NCBI GenBank assembly: GCA_022826945.1
Contig: JAJDTY010000070.1
Location: 1 to 64,000, forward strand
Reading direction: 5' to 3'
Length of the DNA: 64,000 nt
Origin: Candidatus Binatia bacterium
GTDB taxonomy: Bacteria > Desulfobacterota > Binatia > Bin18
The notes under the pieces were generated by a model. It had not been told where the DNA came from. It ran no database searches and worked only from the letters and a program-made list of their open reading frames with translations. Shown here piece by piece: positions 1 through 7,945 of this stretch. Made by a program: the position numbers and the translations under genes. Numbering within the stretch: the stretch's first letter is position 1; every line of letters starts with the position of its first letter.

Positions 1-516
1 CGTATCCAGGACCTTGGCTCAAGCGCGATATTGGCGTTTGACGGCGCGCAGCACGTCGGCCAACTCCAGTTTCGGCGCTACGCCGCGGACACCCGCTCGC
101 CCAAGGGGCTGTGGGACCCGCTGTATTGGGGCGAGTTCGGCGACGCAGCGCCCGCGCTGCCCGACCGCAGCCTGTCCATTTACTGCTACCATGTTGGCCA
201 ACTCGACGACACGGACGACCGAGACGCGCGCTATCAAGGACGGGGCATTGGCCTGAGCCTCTTGGATTATTTTCTGGACTGGGCCGAGCAGGCCGGGTTC
301 GCGGCGGTGACGGCCAAGGCCACCCCTACCCCGCGAGCGGTCATGGCCTTCATGGGCGGGCAGCCACCCAAAGCCTATCAGGAACGTGGGTTCGAGGTCT
401 TTTCGAGCGTAGTCGATACCGAACTGCGCGACCTCGTAAAAGACAGGCAACTCGTGCCGGCCGATGCGGATCACGATAGCGCTTCACGTATCAGTTATTG
501 CGTGAAGCTTTTCTAA
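1..516 (+). CDS. GNAT-family N-acetyltransferase (5' truncated by window)
   Basis: The reading frame is open from the first base, so the gene starts outside the window and about 171 residues are visible. The segment 'ARYQGRGIGLSLLDYFLDWA' matches GNAT motif A, the acetyl-CoA pyrophosphate-binding loop (R/Q-x-x-G-x-G). It is followed by 'GFAAVTAKATP' and a 'YQERGFEVF' stretch typical of the GNAT C-terminal strand and helix. The fold predicts acyl transfer from acetyl-CoA to an amine; the substrate cannot be told. The gene is convergent with the PIN/Phd pair downstream. Confidence 0.65.
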   Translation, partial: RIQDLGSSAILAFDGAQHVGQLQFRRYAADTRSPKGLWDPLYWGEFGDAAPALPDRSLSIYCYHVGQLDDTDDRDARYQGRGIGLSLLDYFLDWAEQAGFAAVTAKATPTPRAVMAFMGGQPPKAYQERGFEVFSSVVDTELRDLVKDRQLVPADADHDSASRISYCVKLF

Positions 517-570
517 CGCTGGGCGTTTTCGCCATTCTGTTCGGCGGTTCTCGTTAGGTGTAGTTAGAAA

Positions 571-996
571 TCATAAATCGTCGGATACAGCCATTTTCCG
601 GTACAACTCCAGGAAATTTCTTGGGGAAACGACTCGCACCCCCTGGCGGCGCGAAGCGGGGTAGTGTCTGAGATTACCGGTCACCAGACAGCAGGCTTGA
701 CTCGCGAGAGCCACAGCGAGAAAAACCTCATCGTCCAGGTCTGGTAGACCCTCGGCAAGAGGTCCCGCTGTCACGAGGTCTCCATCGGCTTCGAGTTGAG
801 CAAGCACGGATTCGATCTGAACTTGGCTGAACGAGAAGGCTGGCCGCAGGAGGACCTGACGATACTCACCTAGTATGCGAGCATCGTAACAGACCCGTAC
901 CGTCCCAGTCGTTATCAGCCTCACGATATCTCCTGGAGGGCCGAAGGGAGAGAGCAGACCGGAGACCAGGACATTTGTATCCAGCACGATCCTCAT
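571..996 (-). CDS. PIN-domain toxin (VapC-like, COG1569 type)
   Basis: This 141-residue protein begins 'MRIVLDTNVLVSG', the first PIN acidic motif. It has a central Glu in 'ILGEYRQVLL', a second acidic cluster 'LPDLDDEVFLAVALAS' and the late motif 'VTGNLRHYP'. PIN toxins are Mg2+-dependent RNases. The start codon overlaps the stop of the upstream Phd-type antitoxin by four bases (TCAT on the plus strand), so the two are translationally coupled in antitoxin-toxin order. Both halves look intact. The RNA target is not predictable. Confidence 0.85.
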   Translation of the reverse strand: MRIVLDTNVLVSGLLSPFGPPGDIVRLITTGTVRVCYDARILGEYRQVLLRPAFSFSQVQIESVLAQLEADGDLVTAGPLAEGLPDLDDEVFLAVALASQACCLVTGNLRHYPASRRQGVRVVSPRNFLELYRKMAVSDDL

Positions 997-1280
997 CGAG
1001 CGCGTTCCCGGCGCGCCGCGTTGATCTCCGCGTTGATGTCTTCCAGCGAGAGGCGATCAGTCCCGGCTTGCAGAGAGGCTTGTTGCAGGGCTGTGGCAGC
1101 GGCTTGGGCGCGCGCACGACGCACAGCCCCTAGTGATGCTTCCAGGTCTTCCTCCACCATCGCCGACAGGAGAGCGATGGGCTTGCCGTTAGAGGTAATG
1201 ACCAAGTCCTTCTCTTCGGACAGCACCTTCCATACCGAGGCCGACTGGTTGCGCAATTCACGAACGCTCACAAAGCGCAT
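993..1280 (-). CDS. Phd/YefM-family antitoxin
   Basis: The 95-residue protein starts 'MRFVSVRELRNQSASVWKVL', the N-terminal DNA-binding signature of Phd/YefM antitoxins ('VSxRELR...ASxxxxxL'), followed by 'LVITSNGKPIALLSAM'. The C-terminal half is charged and Ala-rich, as expected of the flexible toxin-neutralising tail. I chose the ATG at 1280 because AGGAG lies about 7 bases upstream. The frame is open further upstream, but that extension has no Phd character. It sits directly before the PIN toxin, and a 14-bp palindrome about 30 bp upstream is a likely autoregulatory operator. Confidence 0.85.
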   Translation of the reverse strand: MRFVSVRELRNQSASVWKVLSEEKDLVITSNGKPIALLSAMVEEDLEASLGAVRRARAQAAATALQQASLQAGTDRLSLEDINAEINAARRERAR

Positions 1281-1309
1281 AACAATCTCCTGTTTTCTAT
1301 GTGTACTAG

Positions 1310-1323
1310 ATCGTATATACGAT
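1310..1323. promoter_or_regulatory. Palindromic operator of the PIN/Phd operon
   Basis: The sequence ATCGTATATACGAT is a perfect 14-bp palindrome 30 bp upstream of the antitoxin start, in a locally AT-rich promoter region. Phd/YefM antitoxins are known to bind short palindromes overlapping their own promoter. Assigning this site to autoregulation is inference from position and symmetry. Confidence 0.55.
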
Positions 1324-1459
1324 AGTAACACAAAAAATGAACAATCATATTGTCCTATTCGTGTAAGACGGTCGTGTGCATCAGTGCTGAGGTCGCCTAG
1401 CCAAACCACGCCACAATTGGTATTTTGGCCGGACACAGTACGTATAAAGGAGGCCAGGT

Positions 1460-2707
1460 ATGAAAGTTTCCATGTTTCACCTGATGCCCTACCGGGACCT
1501 GCCGGACGATTTTGAGCAAAAATACCACTCGGTCTGGGTCGATCCGCCCTGGACGGAACTGGGCGACGCCGAGAAAGTCGGCCAGTATTACAACTGGTCG
1601 CTGGACGAACTGATCCATGCCGCCAAAGCCGGTATGGACGGGATCTGTGTCAATGAGCATCACCAGAATGCCTATGGCTTCATGCCCAACCCCAACCTGA
1701 TGGGCTCGGTCCTGGCCCGCGCCACCAATGGTATGGACGTGGCAGTGGTGCAGATGGGCTCTACGCTCCCGACGACCAATCCACCCACGCGCGTGGCCGA
1801 AGAATACGGCATGCTGGATACCATCAGTGGCGGTCGTCTGGTGGCCGGTATGCCGCTGGGGACGGCCATGGACGCCACCCTATGCGCGGGTATCACCCCG
1901 ATTGAGCAGCGCGAGCGCTATTACGAGGCCCACGATCTGATCCTCAAGGCCTGGACTGCGGATGACATCTTCGCCTGGAACGGCAAATACTATCAGTTGC
2001 CCAAGGTCAACGTCTGGCCGCGGCCGATCCAACAGCCTCATCCGCCCGTCTGGATTCCGGGACTCGGTAGCCTGAGCACCTGGGAATTTGCTGCGCAGCA
2101 CAACCATTGCTACTGCTTTCTCAGCTATTACGGCCCCAAGGCCGGCAAAAGCGTGATGGACGGGTTCTGGCAGTTCATCGGCGAGCGCGGCATTGAACCC
2201 AACCCCTACCGCGCCGGTTTTCTGCAACTCGTGGCCGTGGCCGAAACCGACGCCAAAGCCGAAGCCCTGTATGAAAAGCATATCCAGTACTTCTACAATA
2301 AATCCCTGCATATCCCGCCCGAATACTTCTTCCCGCCGGGCCACCAGGACTATCGCAGCCTGGAAAACAATATCCGCAAGGGCATCTTCAAGAGCTATTT
2401 CGACAAGCTCGATAGTATTCCCAACTGGAAGTTCAAAGACTTTGTGGATGAGGGCTTTGTGATTGCCGGCAGCCCGGCAACGGTCCGTGACATGCTTACC
2501 GATGCCGTCACCGACCTGCGGGTCGGCAATCTGATGGTCCTGTTGCATATCGGCTCCATGCCGCATGACTTGACCCTCAAAAACATCGATATGTTCAGCA
2601 GCGAAGTCATGCCCCATATCCACGATATGTGGGACAACCAGTGGGAGAATCACTGGTGGCCGGAAAAGCTGCGGACCAAGCGCCAGGCCTCAATTGCAGC
2701 CTTGTAA
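1460..2707 (+). CDS. LLM-class flavin-dependent monooxygenase
   Basis: This is a 415-residue bacterial-luciferase-like (LLM) TIM-barrel protein. Family signatures are 'GICVNEHHQNAYG' near the N-terminus, 'EYGMLDTISGGRLVAGMPLG' (the barrel segment that binds the flavin phosphate) and 'KVNVWPRPIQQPHPPVWIPG'. These enzymes use FMNH2 or F420 and often insert oxygen next to a carbonyl or oxidise amines and sulfur compounds. The start has a strong AAAGGAGG site. It is the first gene of a tight cassette: an alpha/beta hydrolase starts 19 bp downstream and a VOC protein follows. The substrate is unknown. Confidence 0.9.
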   Translation: MKVSMFHLMPYRDLPDDFEQKYHSVWVDPPWTELGDAEKVGQYYNWSLDELIHAAKAGMDGICVNEHHQNAYGFMPNPNLMGSVLARATNGMDVAVVQMGSTLPTTNPPTRVAEEYGMLDTISGGRLVAGMPLGTAMDATLCAGITPIEQRERYYEAHDLILKAWTADDIFAWNGKYYQLPKVNVWPRPIQQPHPPVWIPGLGSLSTWEFAAQHNHCYCFLSYYGPKAGKSVMDGFWQFIGERGIEPNPYRAGFLQLVAVAETDAKAEALYEKHIQYFYNKSLHIPPEYFFPPGHQDYRSLENNIRKGIFKSYFDKLDSIPNWKFKDFVDEGFVIAGSPATVRDMLTDAVTDLRVGNLMVLLHIGSMPHDLTLKNIDMFSSEVMPHIHDMWDNQWENHWWPEKLRTKRQASIAAL

Positions 2708-2726
2708 GGACACAAGGGAAAAACAG

Positions 2727-3524
2727 ATGGTCGCAGTCCAAGAACAAACCGTCAGTGTGTGGAAAAATCAGATTAACCCCAAAGTCCACGTCGCCGGCAG
2801 TGGCCCGGCAGTGGTGTTCCTGCACGGTGCCTACGGCCTGACCTGGGACCCCTTTCTGGACGCGCTGGCCGAGCAGTTCACCGTGTACGCCCCGGAGCAT
2901 CCGGGTACGACCCTGGGCGACCCGGACGGCGTAAAGGCCCTGGACGATTTATGGGACCTGGTGCTGTATTACGATGAGCTGTTTGATCAGCTCGGTTTAG
3001 ACAATCCAACGGTCATCGGTCATTCGTTTGGCGGTATGGTCGCCTCGGAAATCGCCGCCTGCTATCCGCAGCGGGTTGGCAAGCTGGTGTTGCTGAGTCC
3101 CATTGGCCTCTGGCGGGACGACGCTCCGGTCAAAAACTGGATGATCCTGCCCATGGAGAAGGTGGTCAAAGCCGCCTTCTATGACTCCAGCGGTCCACTC
3201 GCCCAGCAGATGCTGACCGTGCCGGAGGACGAGAAGGAAGCCCAAGATTTACAGATTCGGGTGACCTGGTCACTCGCCTGTACCGGGAAATTTATCTGGC
3301 CCATTCCGGACAAGGGGCTCAAGAAGCGCATCCATCGGATTGCCGCCCCGACCCTGATTGTCTGGGGCACTGAGGACAAGCTTGTCCCCCCGGCGTATGC
3401 CGAGGAGTTCGGGAGCCGGATCGCGAACTCGCAGATTACCATGGTCGAACAGGCGGCTCATGTGTCGCAGCTAGAGCAGCTTGAACGTGTCTCCGGCCTA
3501 GTCCGGGATTTTATCCAGTCTTAA
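2727..3524 (+). CDS. Alpha/beta-fold hydrolase
   Basis: This 265-residue hydrolase has 'VVFLHGAYG' (oxyanion strand and HG motif), the nucleophile elbow 'VIGHSFGGMV' with Ser100, an Asp in 'VWGTEDKLVPP' and the catalytic His in 'AAHVSQLEQ'. All parts of the triad are present. The ATG at 2727 is preferred because upstream codons in the frame overlap the preceding LLM gene. The order LLM monooxygenase, hydrolase, VOC enzyme suggests that the hydrolase cleaves an ester, lactone or C-C bond created by the oxygenase, as in meta-cleavage and Baeyer-Villiger pathways. That role is inferred from context. Confidence 0.88.
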   Translation: MVAVQEQTVSVWKNQINPKVHVAGSGPAVVFLHGAYGLTWDPFLDALAEQFTVYAPEHPGTTLGDPDGVKALDDLWDLVLYYDELFDQLGLDNPTVIGHSFGGMVASEIAACYPQRVGKLVLLSPIGLWRDDAPVKNWMILPMEKVVKAAFYDSSGPLAQQMLTVPEDEKEAQDLQIRVTWSLACTGKFIWPIPDKGLKKRIHRIAAPTLIVWGTEDKLVPPAYAEEFGSRIANSQITMVEQAAHVSQLEQLERVSGLVRDFIQS

Positions 3525-3553
3525 CCCTGTCACAAAACAAGAAGGAGGTAAGT

Positions 3554-3922
3554 ATGATTAGTTATGTCACACTCGGAACGAACGATTTGGACCGTGCGGC
3601 CAAGTATTATGACGAACTGCTGGCCGAACTTGGCGCCAAGCGCATAATGGAGAGCGAGCGCATTATCTTATGGGGGACCGGAGGGTCTCCGATGCTGGCG
3701 GTGTGTAAGCCGTTTGACGGCAGTGCTGCCTCGGTCGGCAATGGTGTGATGGTCGCCCTCGCTGCGAGCAGTGCGGAACAGGTGGCGGCAATCCATCAAA
3801 AGGCCCTGGAGCTGGGCGGTACGGACGAAGGAGCGCCCGGGCCGCGTGGTGACGGTGGCATGACCATCGGGTATTTTCGCGATCTGGACGGCAACAAGCT
3901 CAACGCCATCCATATGGGATAA
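3554..3922 (+). CDS. VOC-family (glyoxalase/bleomycin-resistance fold) protein
   Basis: A 122-residue single-domain VOC protein beginning 'MISYVTLGTNDLDRAAKYYD', the usual first beta-alpha unit, and ending 'GYFRDLDGNKLNAIHMG', the last metal-site strand. The family covers glyoxalases, extradiol dioxygenases and isomerases that share paired beta-alpha-beta-beta-beta modules and a divalent metal. It has a strong GGAGG site and follows the hydrolase by 29 bp, so it is probably the last gene of the LLM cassette; a perfect hairpin lies just downstream. The exact reaction is not predictable. Confidence 0.85.
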   Translation: MISYVTLGTNDLDRAAKYYDELLAELGAKRIMESERIILWGTGGSPMLAVCKPFDGSAASVGNGVMVALAASSAEQVAAIHQKALELGGTDEGAPGPRGDGGMTIGYFRDLDGNKLNAIHMG

Positions 3923-3948
3923 GTCCGCAGATTCTAAATCGTTGACGC

Positions 3949-3972
3949 AAGGTGGGTCGGACGACCCACCTT
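3949..3972 (+). terminator. Perfect 11-bp hairpin after the LLM cassette
   Basis: AAGGTGGGTCG and its exact reverse complement are separated by two bases, giving a very stable hairpin just after the VOC stop codon. The bases that follow are pyrimidine-rich (TCCTCCCC) rather than a clean T-run. It may act as a terminator or as an mRNA 3'-end stabiliser. Confidence 0.5.
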
Positions 3973-4011
3973 TCCTCCCCTGCCCCACCCACCCAGTCTC
4001 CATACAAGACG

Positions 4012-4575
4012 ATGCCTACCAAGGTCTGGATTTTTGGCTACGGGTCATTGATCTGGCACCCCGGCTTTACTTTTGAACAGCGTCAGGTCGGTTATATCCG
4101 AGGCTGGGCGCGACGTTTTTACCAGGGCTCACCCGACCACAGAGGTCTTCCAGGCTCCCCAGGCCGCGTCGTGACCCTGATCGCCAATGCCCAATCGGTG
4201 TGTTGGGGCGTAGCCTATCAGGTCGCCGGAGAGTCTCTAAAGTCTATTTTTTCTTACCTTGATGAGCGCGAGCAAGGCGGGTTTCGTCGCCATCAGGTGG
4301 CCTTTTACCCCAAGACCGAGACAACCGATTCCCCTGCGTCCACCGCGACCACCGTCGCTGTCTATATCGCTCAGGACGACAACCCGCACTATCTCGGTCC
4401 GGCCTCCGTACCAGAGATGGCGCTCCAGATTTTTCATTCCAAGGGGCCAAGCGGCTTGAATCGAGACTATCTGCTCCGACTCGCCGAGAGCTTGCGTGAC
4501 ATAGGGGTGACGGATACGCATGTCACCGAACTCGAACACCACGTCCGTCAGCTCGACACTCAAAGGAAAGAATAG
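4012..4575 (+). CDS. chaC: ChaC-like gamma-glutamylcyclotransferase
   Basis: This 187-residue protein starts 'MPTKVWIFGYGSLIWHPGF', the defining YGSL substrate-binding motif of ChaC/GGCT enzymes. It continues with 'GYIRGWARRFYQGSPDHRG' and 'ERGGF'-like 'EREQGGFRRHQVAFYP', which carries the catalytic-Glu region. ChaC cleaves glutathione to 5-oxoproline and Cys-Gly in the cytosol. The ATG at 4012 puts the conserved motif at the very N-terminus; the longer open frame upstream is not conserved-looking. Two GST-type proteins elsewhere in the window support active glutathione metabolism. Confidence 0.9.
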   Translation: MPTKVWIFGYGSLIWHPGFTFEQRQVGYIRGWARRFYQGSPDHRGLPGSPGRVVTLIANAQSVCWGVAYQVAGESLKSIFSYLDEREQGGFRRHQVAFYPKTETTDSPASTATTVAVYIAQDDNPHYLGPASVPEMALQIFHSKGPSGLNRDYLLRLAESLRDIGVTDTHVTELEHHVRQLDTQRKE

Positions 4576-4620
4576 ACCAAGCGGCTGAGACGAGTGATAT
4601 GTTGCAGCAGCGATGTCGGG

Positions 4621-6450
4621 TCAATCGGGCAGGCCAAAGGCGATCACCGCATTGCCCAGAGGAAAATCAAACAGCTTGTGTCCACCGGCGGCAACTGCCA
4701 CAAATTGCTTCCCGTCCGCCGCATAGGTCACCGGCGGCGCGTTGACCCCGGCCCCGGTGTTGAAGCGCCACAGCGCCGCGCCATCCTGGGCATTGCGGGC
4801 CACAAACTTGCCGTTCGATTCCCCGTAAAAGATCAGTCCACCCGCGGTCGCGAGCGAGCCACTGACCAGCGGCAAGTCCGTTTTGACCTGCCATTTGATC
4901 TTCCCGTCCTGGGGCGCAATAGCGCTCAGAGTCCCCCAGCGTTCCACGGTTTTGTCAAACGAAATGACGATCCGCTCAGGCTGTCCAGTCTCCCCTGGTT
5001 TGAGTTGGTAGCGCGTCGGGTTATGCGTCCCTGAGACGTATAACCAGCCGGTCTTGGGGCTGTACGAGGTAGGCGGCCAATTTGCTCCGCCCGCGGCGCC
5101 TGGTGCAATCAACATGCCTTCAGCAGTCGGTCTGCGGAAGAGCAAATCGTTCTGGGGAACAAAGGCTTCCGAGCGACGTAAAGGCTTGCCGGTCTCCCGG
5201 TCGAATATATACAGCCAGCCGGACTTCGAAGCTTCAGCCACCGCCCGTACCGTTTTGCCATTGGTGGGAAAATCGAACAGAACCGGAGGTGAGGCCACGT
5301 CATAGCCCCAGATGTCGTGCGGGACGATCTGATGATACCAGCGCAACGCACCGGTCTGTATGTCGAGCGCGACGAGGGAGGCAGTGTACAGATTGTCACC
5401 GGGGCGTTTGTAATCATCATAACCGGGCGACGCATTCCCAGTCCCGAAATAGATCAGCCCCAACTCCGGATCGATCGAGGGTGAGGAATAAATCGAGCCG
5501 CCGCCGGTCTTCCAGGCGTCGCGGTATGCGTCCGCGCTGGCACGTTCGGCAACCAGGTCGCGGTCGAGCGCATCGCCGAACGCGGTCTGCCCGACAAAAT
5601 TGCCTTCCCAGCCCTCTGAGGCGGTCGAGTACCAACGCCAGACCAACTGCCCGGTCGTTGCGTCATAGGCGGACAGGAAGGCACGTAGGCCGCGCCGCGG
5701 ACCGGGCCGACCGAGGAGGGACGGGTCGTCCGCTTCGGCTTCACCCAGCACCCCACTATACCCGGTCCCGCTCACGCCGACGAATACCTTACCGTCGTAG
5801 ACGACCGGTGCCATATTGCCGGCAAAGCGCGTCAGTGCGGTGAGGGTGGCGACGTTCTCGGGCTTTGCTGCGTCCGTGGCTTTGATCTCTTTAAGCGCCG
5901 CGAGGTCAGCCGGGTTTCCGGTCGTCGGATCGACAACCGGTATATCCCACACACGTGTCCCCGTGGCGGCGTCGAGCGCTACCAGGCGCGCGTCCGCGGT
6001 GATCATATACAGCCGCCCATAACCCAGGGCGAGCCCTCGGTTGTGAGTGCCGCAACAGAGCGTGTCAACGGACATCTCATGTGCGTAACGCCAGCGTTCC
6101 ACTCCAGTTACTGCATCAAGAGCAACCACATGGTTATACGGCGTGGTGAGATACATCGTTCCGTCGGCAACAAGGGGATTGGTTGGAAACGTCCCGAGCA
6201 CACCGGTCTGATAGATCCACTTCGGCACCAAACGTTGCACGTTGTCGGTCGTAATCTGCTCAAGCCCGCTGTAGCGCTGATTGGCATAGCCATGCCCATA
6301 GGTCAGCCAGTTGTCATGGTCTGCCTGGGCGTTGAGCAAACGTGTCCCTTCAACCGCTCCAGCCGCTCCACCGCCAAGGCATACGACAGCAATGACCGCA
6401 AGCCGCAGGAGTCGTCTGAGTGGTACGCTTGGCTGCCTTCGCTTGTACAT
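4621..6450 (-). CDS. Exported PQQ-dependent (quinoprotein) dehydrogenase
   Basis: This 609-residue beta-propeller protein has a signal peptide at about residues 10-32 (Arg-rich start, hydrophobic core, AGA-type end). It carries the vicinal disulfide pair C132-C133 in 'LCCGTHNRGLALGYGRLY', the hallmark of PQQ alcohol dehydrogenases. Further family motifs are 'FGTGNASPGYDDYKRPGDNL', with the likely catalytic Asp, and 'HDIWGYDVASPPVLFD'. There is no CxxCH motif, so unlike quinohemoprotein dehydrogenases it has no fused cytochrome c and needs a separate electron acceptor. The ATG at 6450 is chosen because it begins a proper signal peptide. It is divergent from the next gene across 121 bp. The alcohol or sugar substrate is unknown. 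Confidence 0.9.
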   Translation of the reverse strand: MYKRRQPSVPLRRLLRLAVIAVVCLGGGAAGAVEGTRLLNAQADHDNWLTYGHGYANQRYSGLEQITTDNVQRLVPKWIYQTGVLGTFPTNPLVADGTMYLTTPYNHVVALDAVTGVERWRYAHEMSVDTLCCGTHNRGLALGYGRLYMITADARLVALDAATGTRVWDIPVVDPTTGNPADLAALKEIKATDAAKPENVATLTALTRFAGNMAPVVYDGKVFVGVSGTGYSGVLGEAEADDPSLLGRPGPRRGLRAFLSAYDATTGQLVWRWYSTASEGWEGNFVGQTAFGDALDRDLVAERASADAYRDAWKTGGGSIYSSPSIDPELGLIYFGTGNASPGYDDYKRPGDNLYTASLVALDIQTGALRWYHQIVPHDIWGYDVASPPVLFDFPTNGKTVRAVAEASKSGWLYIFDRETGKPLRRSEAFVPQNDLLFRRPTAEGMLIAPGAAGGANWPPTSYSPKTGWLYVSGTHNPTRYQLKPGETGQPERIVISFDKTVERWGTLSAIAPQDGKIKWQVKTDLPLVSGSLATAGGLIFYGESNGKFVARNAQDGAALWRFNTGAGVNAPPVTYAADGKQFVAVAAGGHKLFDFPLGNAVIAFGLPD

Positions 6451-6571
6451 ATGGCTTCTACGTATAGGAAAATCGATACAGTGCCTAATCCCCTCCGGTG
6501 AGTGGTCTTTCCACCCTGGGTGTGATTTGTTTGCCCGACAATATGAACAATAGCGCAGACAGGAGCAGCCA

Positions 6572-7369
6572 ATGTTGCAGCAAGCCATAGATTTCCGGGA
6601 AGAGAGCGAAGCGGTCTTCGCCCTGCTTGACGGGTTGGACGATCGGGACTGGGGAAGGAAAACACAATTCAAAGAGTGGACGATCAACGATATCGTGGCC
6701 CATCTGCATATGGGGGATTATGCGGCTGATCTTTCATTACAGGATACGAATGCTTTTCTGGACCTGGTGAAAGAATTCACCGCCGGCCGCAAGCAGCACG
6801 GACGACTGGCCTTTACCCATGTCTGGCTTGACGGGGTACGGGACCGCGCACTGTTACATCGCTGGCGTGCTTTCTCTCTTGAGATGGCGGACCGCTTTGC
6901 GGCCGCGGACCCCAAAAAGCGAGTGCAATGGTTTGGGCCGGATATGAGTGCGCGCTCCAGCATCACGGCGCGCCTGATGGAAACCTGGGCACACAGTCAG
7001 GCCATCTACGACCTGCTGGGCCAAACGCGCACCAACACCGACCGGATCAAGAATGTTGTCGTCATGGGGGTGAACACCTTCGGCTGGACCTTCACGAACC
7101 GCAAGCTCGCCGTGCCGACAGACATCCCCTACCTGCGGCTCAGCGCCCCGTCGGGAGAGATATGGGAGTGGAAGCAGCCGGATCAGGCGAACCGGATTGA
7201 GGGCAGCGCGGTCGAGTTCTGTCAGGTGGTCACGCAGGTGCGGAATATCGTGGACACCTCCCTTCGAGTGAGCGGAGATACGGCCACCAGATGGATGTCC
7301 ATTGCCCAGTGCTTTGCCGGTCCGCCGGAAGAGCCGCCCGCGCCGGGCAGTAGATTCACGCTCGTCTGA
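6572..7369 (+). CDS. DinB/maleylpyruvate-isomerase-like protein (TIGR03084 type)
   Basis: This 265-residue protein has an N-terminal DinB-like four-helix domain. 'FKEWTINDIVAHLHMGDYAA' carries the first metal His and 'ITARLMETWAHSQAIYDLLG' the second, the layout of mycothiol-dependent maleylpyruvate isomerase N-domains. The C-terminal about 90 residues resemble the extra domain of TIGR03084 proteins. These are probably metal- and thiol-dependent transferases or isomerases. A good AGGAG site precedes the ATG. In a genome with glutathione enzymes the thiol partner may not be mycothiol; that is inference. Confidence 0.7.
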   Translation: MLQQAIDFREESEAVFALLDGLDDRDWGRKTQFKEWTINDIVAHLHMGDYAADLSLQDTNAFLDLVKEFTAGRKQHGRLAFTHVWLDGVRDRALLHRWRAFSLEMADRFAAADPKKRVQWFGPDMSARSSITARLMETWAHSQAIYDLLGQTRTNTDRIKNVVVMGVNTFGWTFTNRKLAVPTDIPYLRLSAPSGEIWEWKQPDQANRIEGSAVEFCQVVTQVRNIVDTSLRVSGDTATRWMSIAQCFAGPPEEPPAPGSRFTLV

Positions 7370-7534
7370 GGACCTTTACCTCACGGTATTCCATTCAGGA
7401 GCGAGTTGCACCAGCGGCGGAACTCTACGGTCAGCCAAGCGTGGTTGATTGGTTCGATGTCTTCCGGTCTACGCCGGGTGGTGAGTCAGTCGTCAATAAG
7501 GAGAATTCCCCGACATTGAGAGGAGTCGTCACCG

Positions 7535-7900
7535 ATGATCACCGACGCAATGTTTGTCATCGCAGTCCCAAACTTAGAGAGATCGGGGGCGTTCTATCGA
7601 GACGTACTCGGGTTTGAAATTCAGGAAATCGGAGATCCGGGCTGGCGTCTTTTTGTGCGGGACTCCTGTCAGATCATGGCTGGAGAGTGTCCAGGGGCGA
7701 TCCCAGCCGCAGAGCTTGGGGATCACTCGTATTTCGCCTATTTGGTCGTTGACGCTGTAGATGAATTCCACCAGAGGGCGCTGGCCCATGGAGTGGCACT
7801 CATCAAAGGGATTCGAGATGAGCCGTGGGGCATGCGGGAGTTTGGCCTGCGAACGGTCGATGGTCACCGCATCATGTTGGGGAGTCAGCTCCGAGGCTAA
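7535..7900 (+). CDS. VOC-family protein
   Basis: A 121-residue VOC domain: 'MFVIAVPNLERSGAFYRDVL' followed by 'GFEIQEIGDPGWRLFVRDSC' and the terminal strand 'FGLRTVDGHRIMLG'. The last strand normally carries Glu as a metal ligand; here the sequence reads 'RTVDGHRIMLG', so metal use is uncertain. It may be a binding protein or an isomerase or dioxygenase. GAGAGGAG lies upstream of the ATG. It is convergent with the SDR gene 45 bp away. Confidence 0.8.
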   Translation: MITDAMFVIAVPNLERSGAFYRDVLGFEIQEIGDPGWRLFVRDSCQIMAGECPGAIPAAELGDHSYFAYLVVDAVDEFHQRALAHGVALIKGIRDEPWGMREFGLRTVDGHRIMLGSQLRG

Positions 7901-7945
7901 GTCCGGAGGTTCCCAGCGACCTATTCGCAGACACCCACCCTTCCC

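Noticed and set aside
5082-5843. Long plus-strand open frame (253 codons) inside the PQQ dehydrogenase gene
   Set aside because: Arg/Ser-rich composition and no motifs; it is the antisense shadow of a gene with clear PQQ-dehydrogenase signatures.
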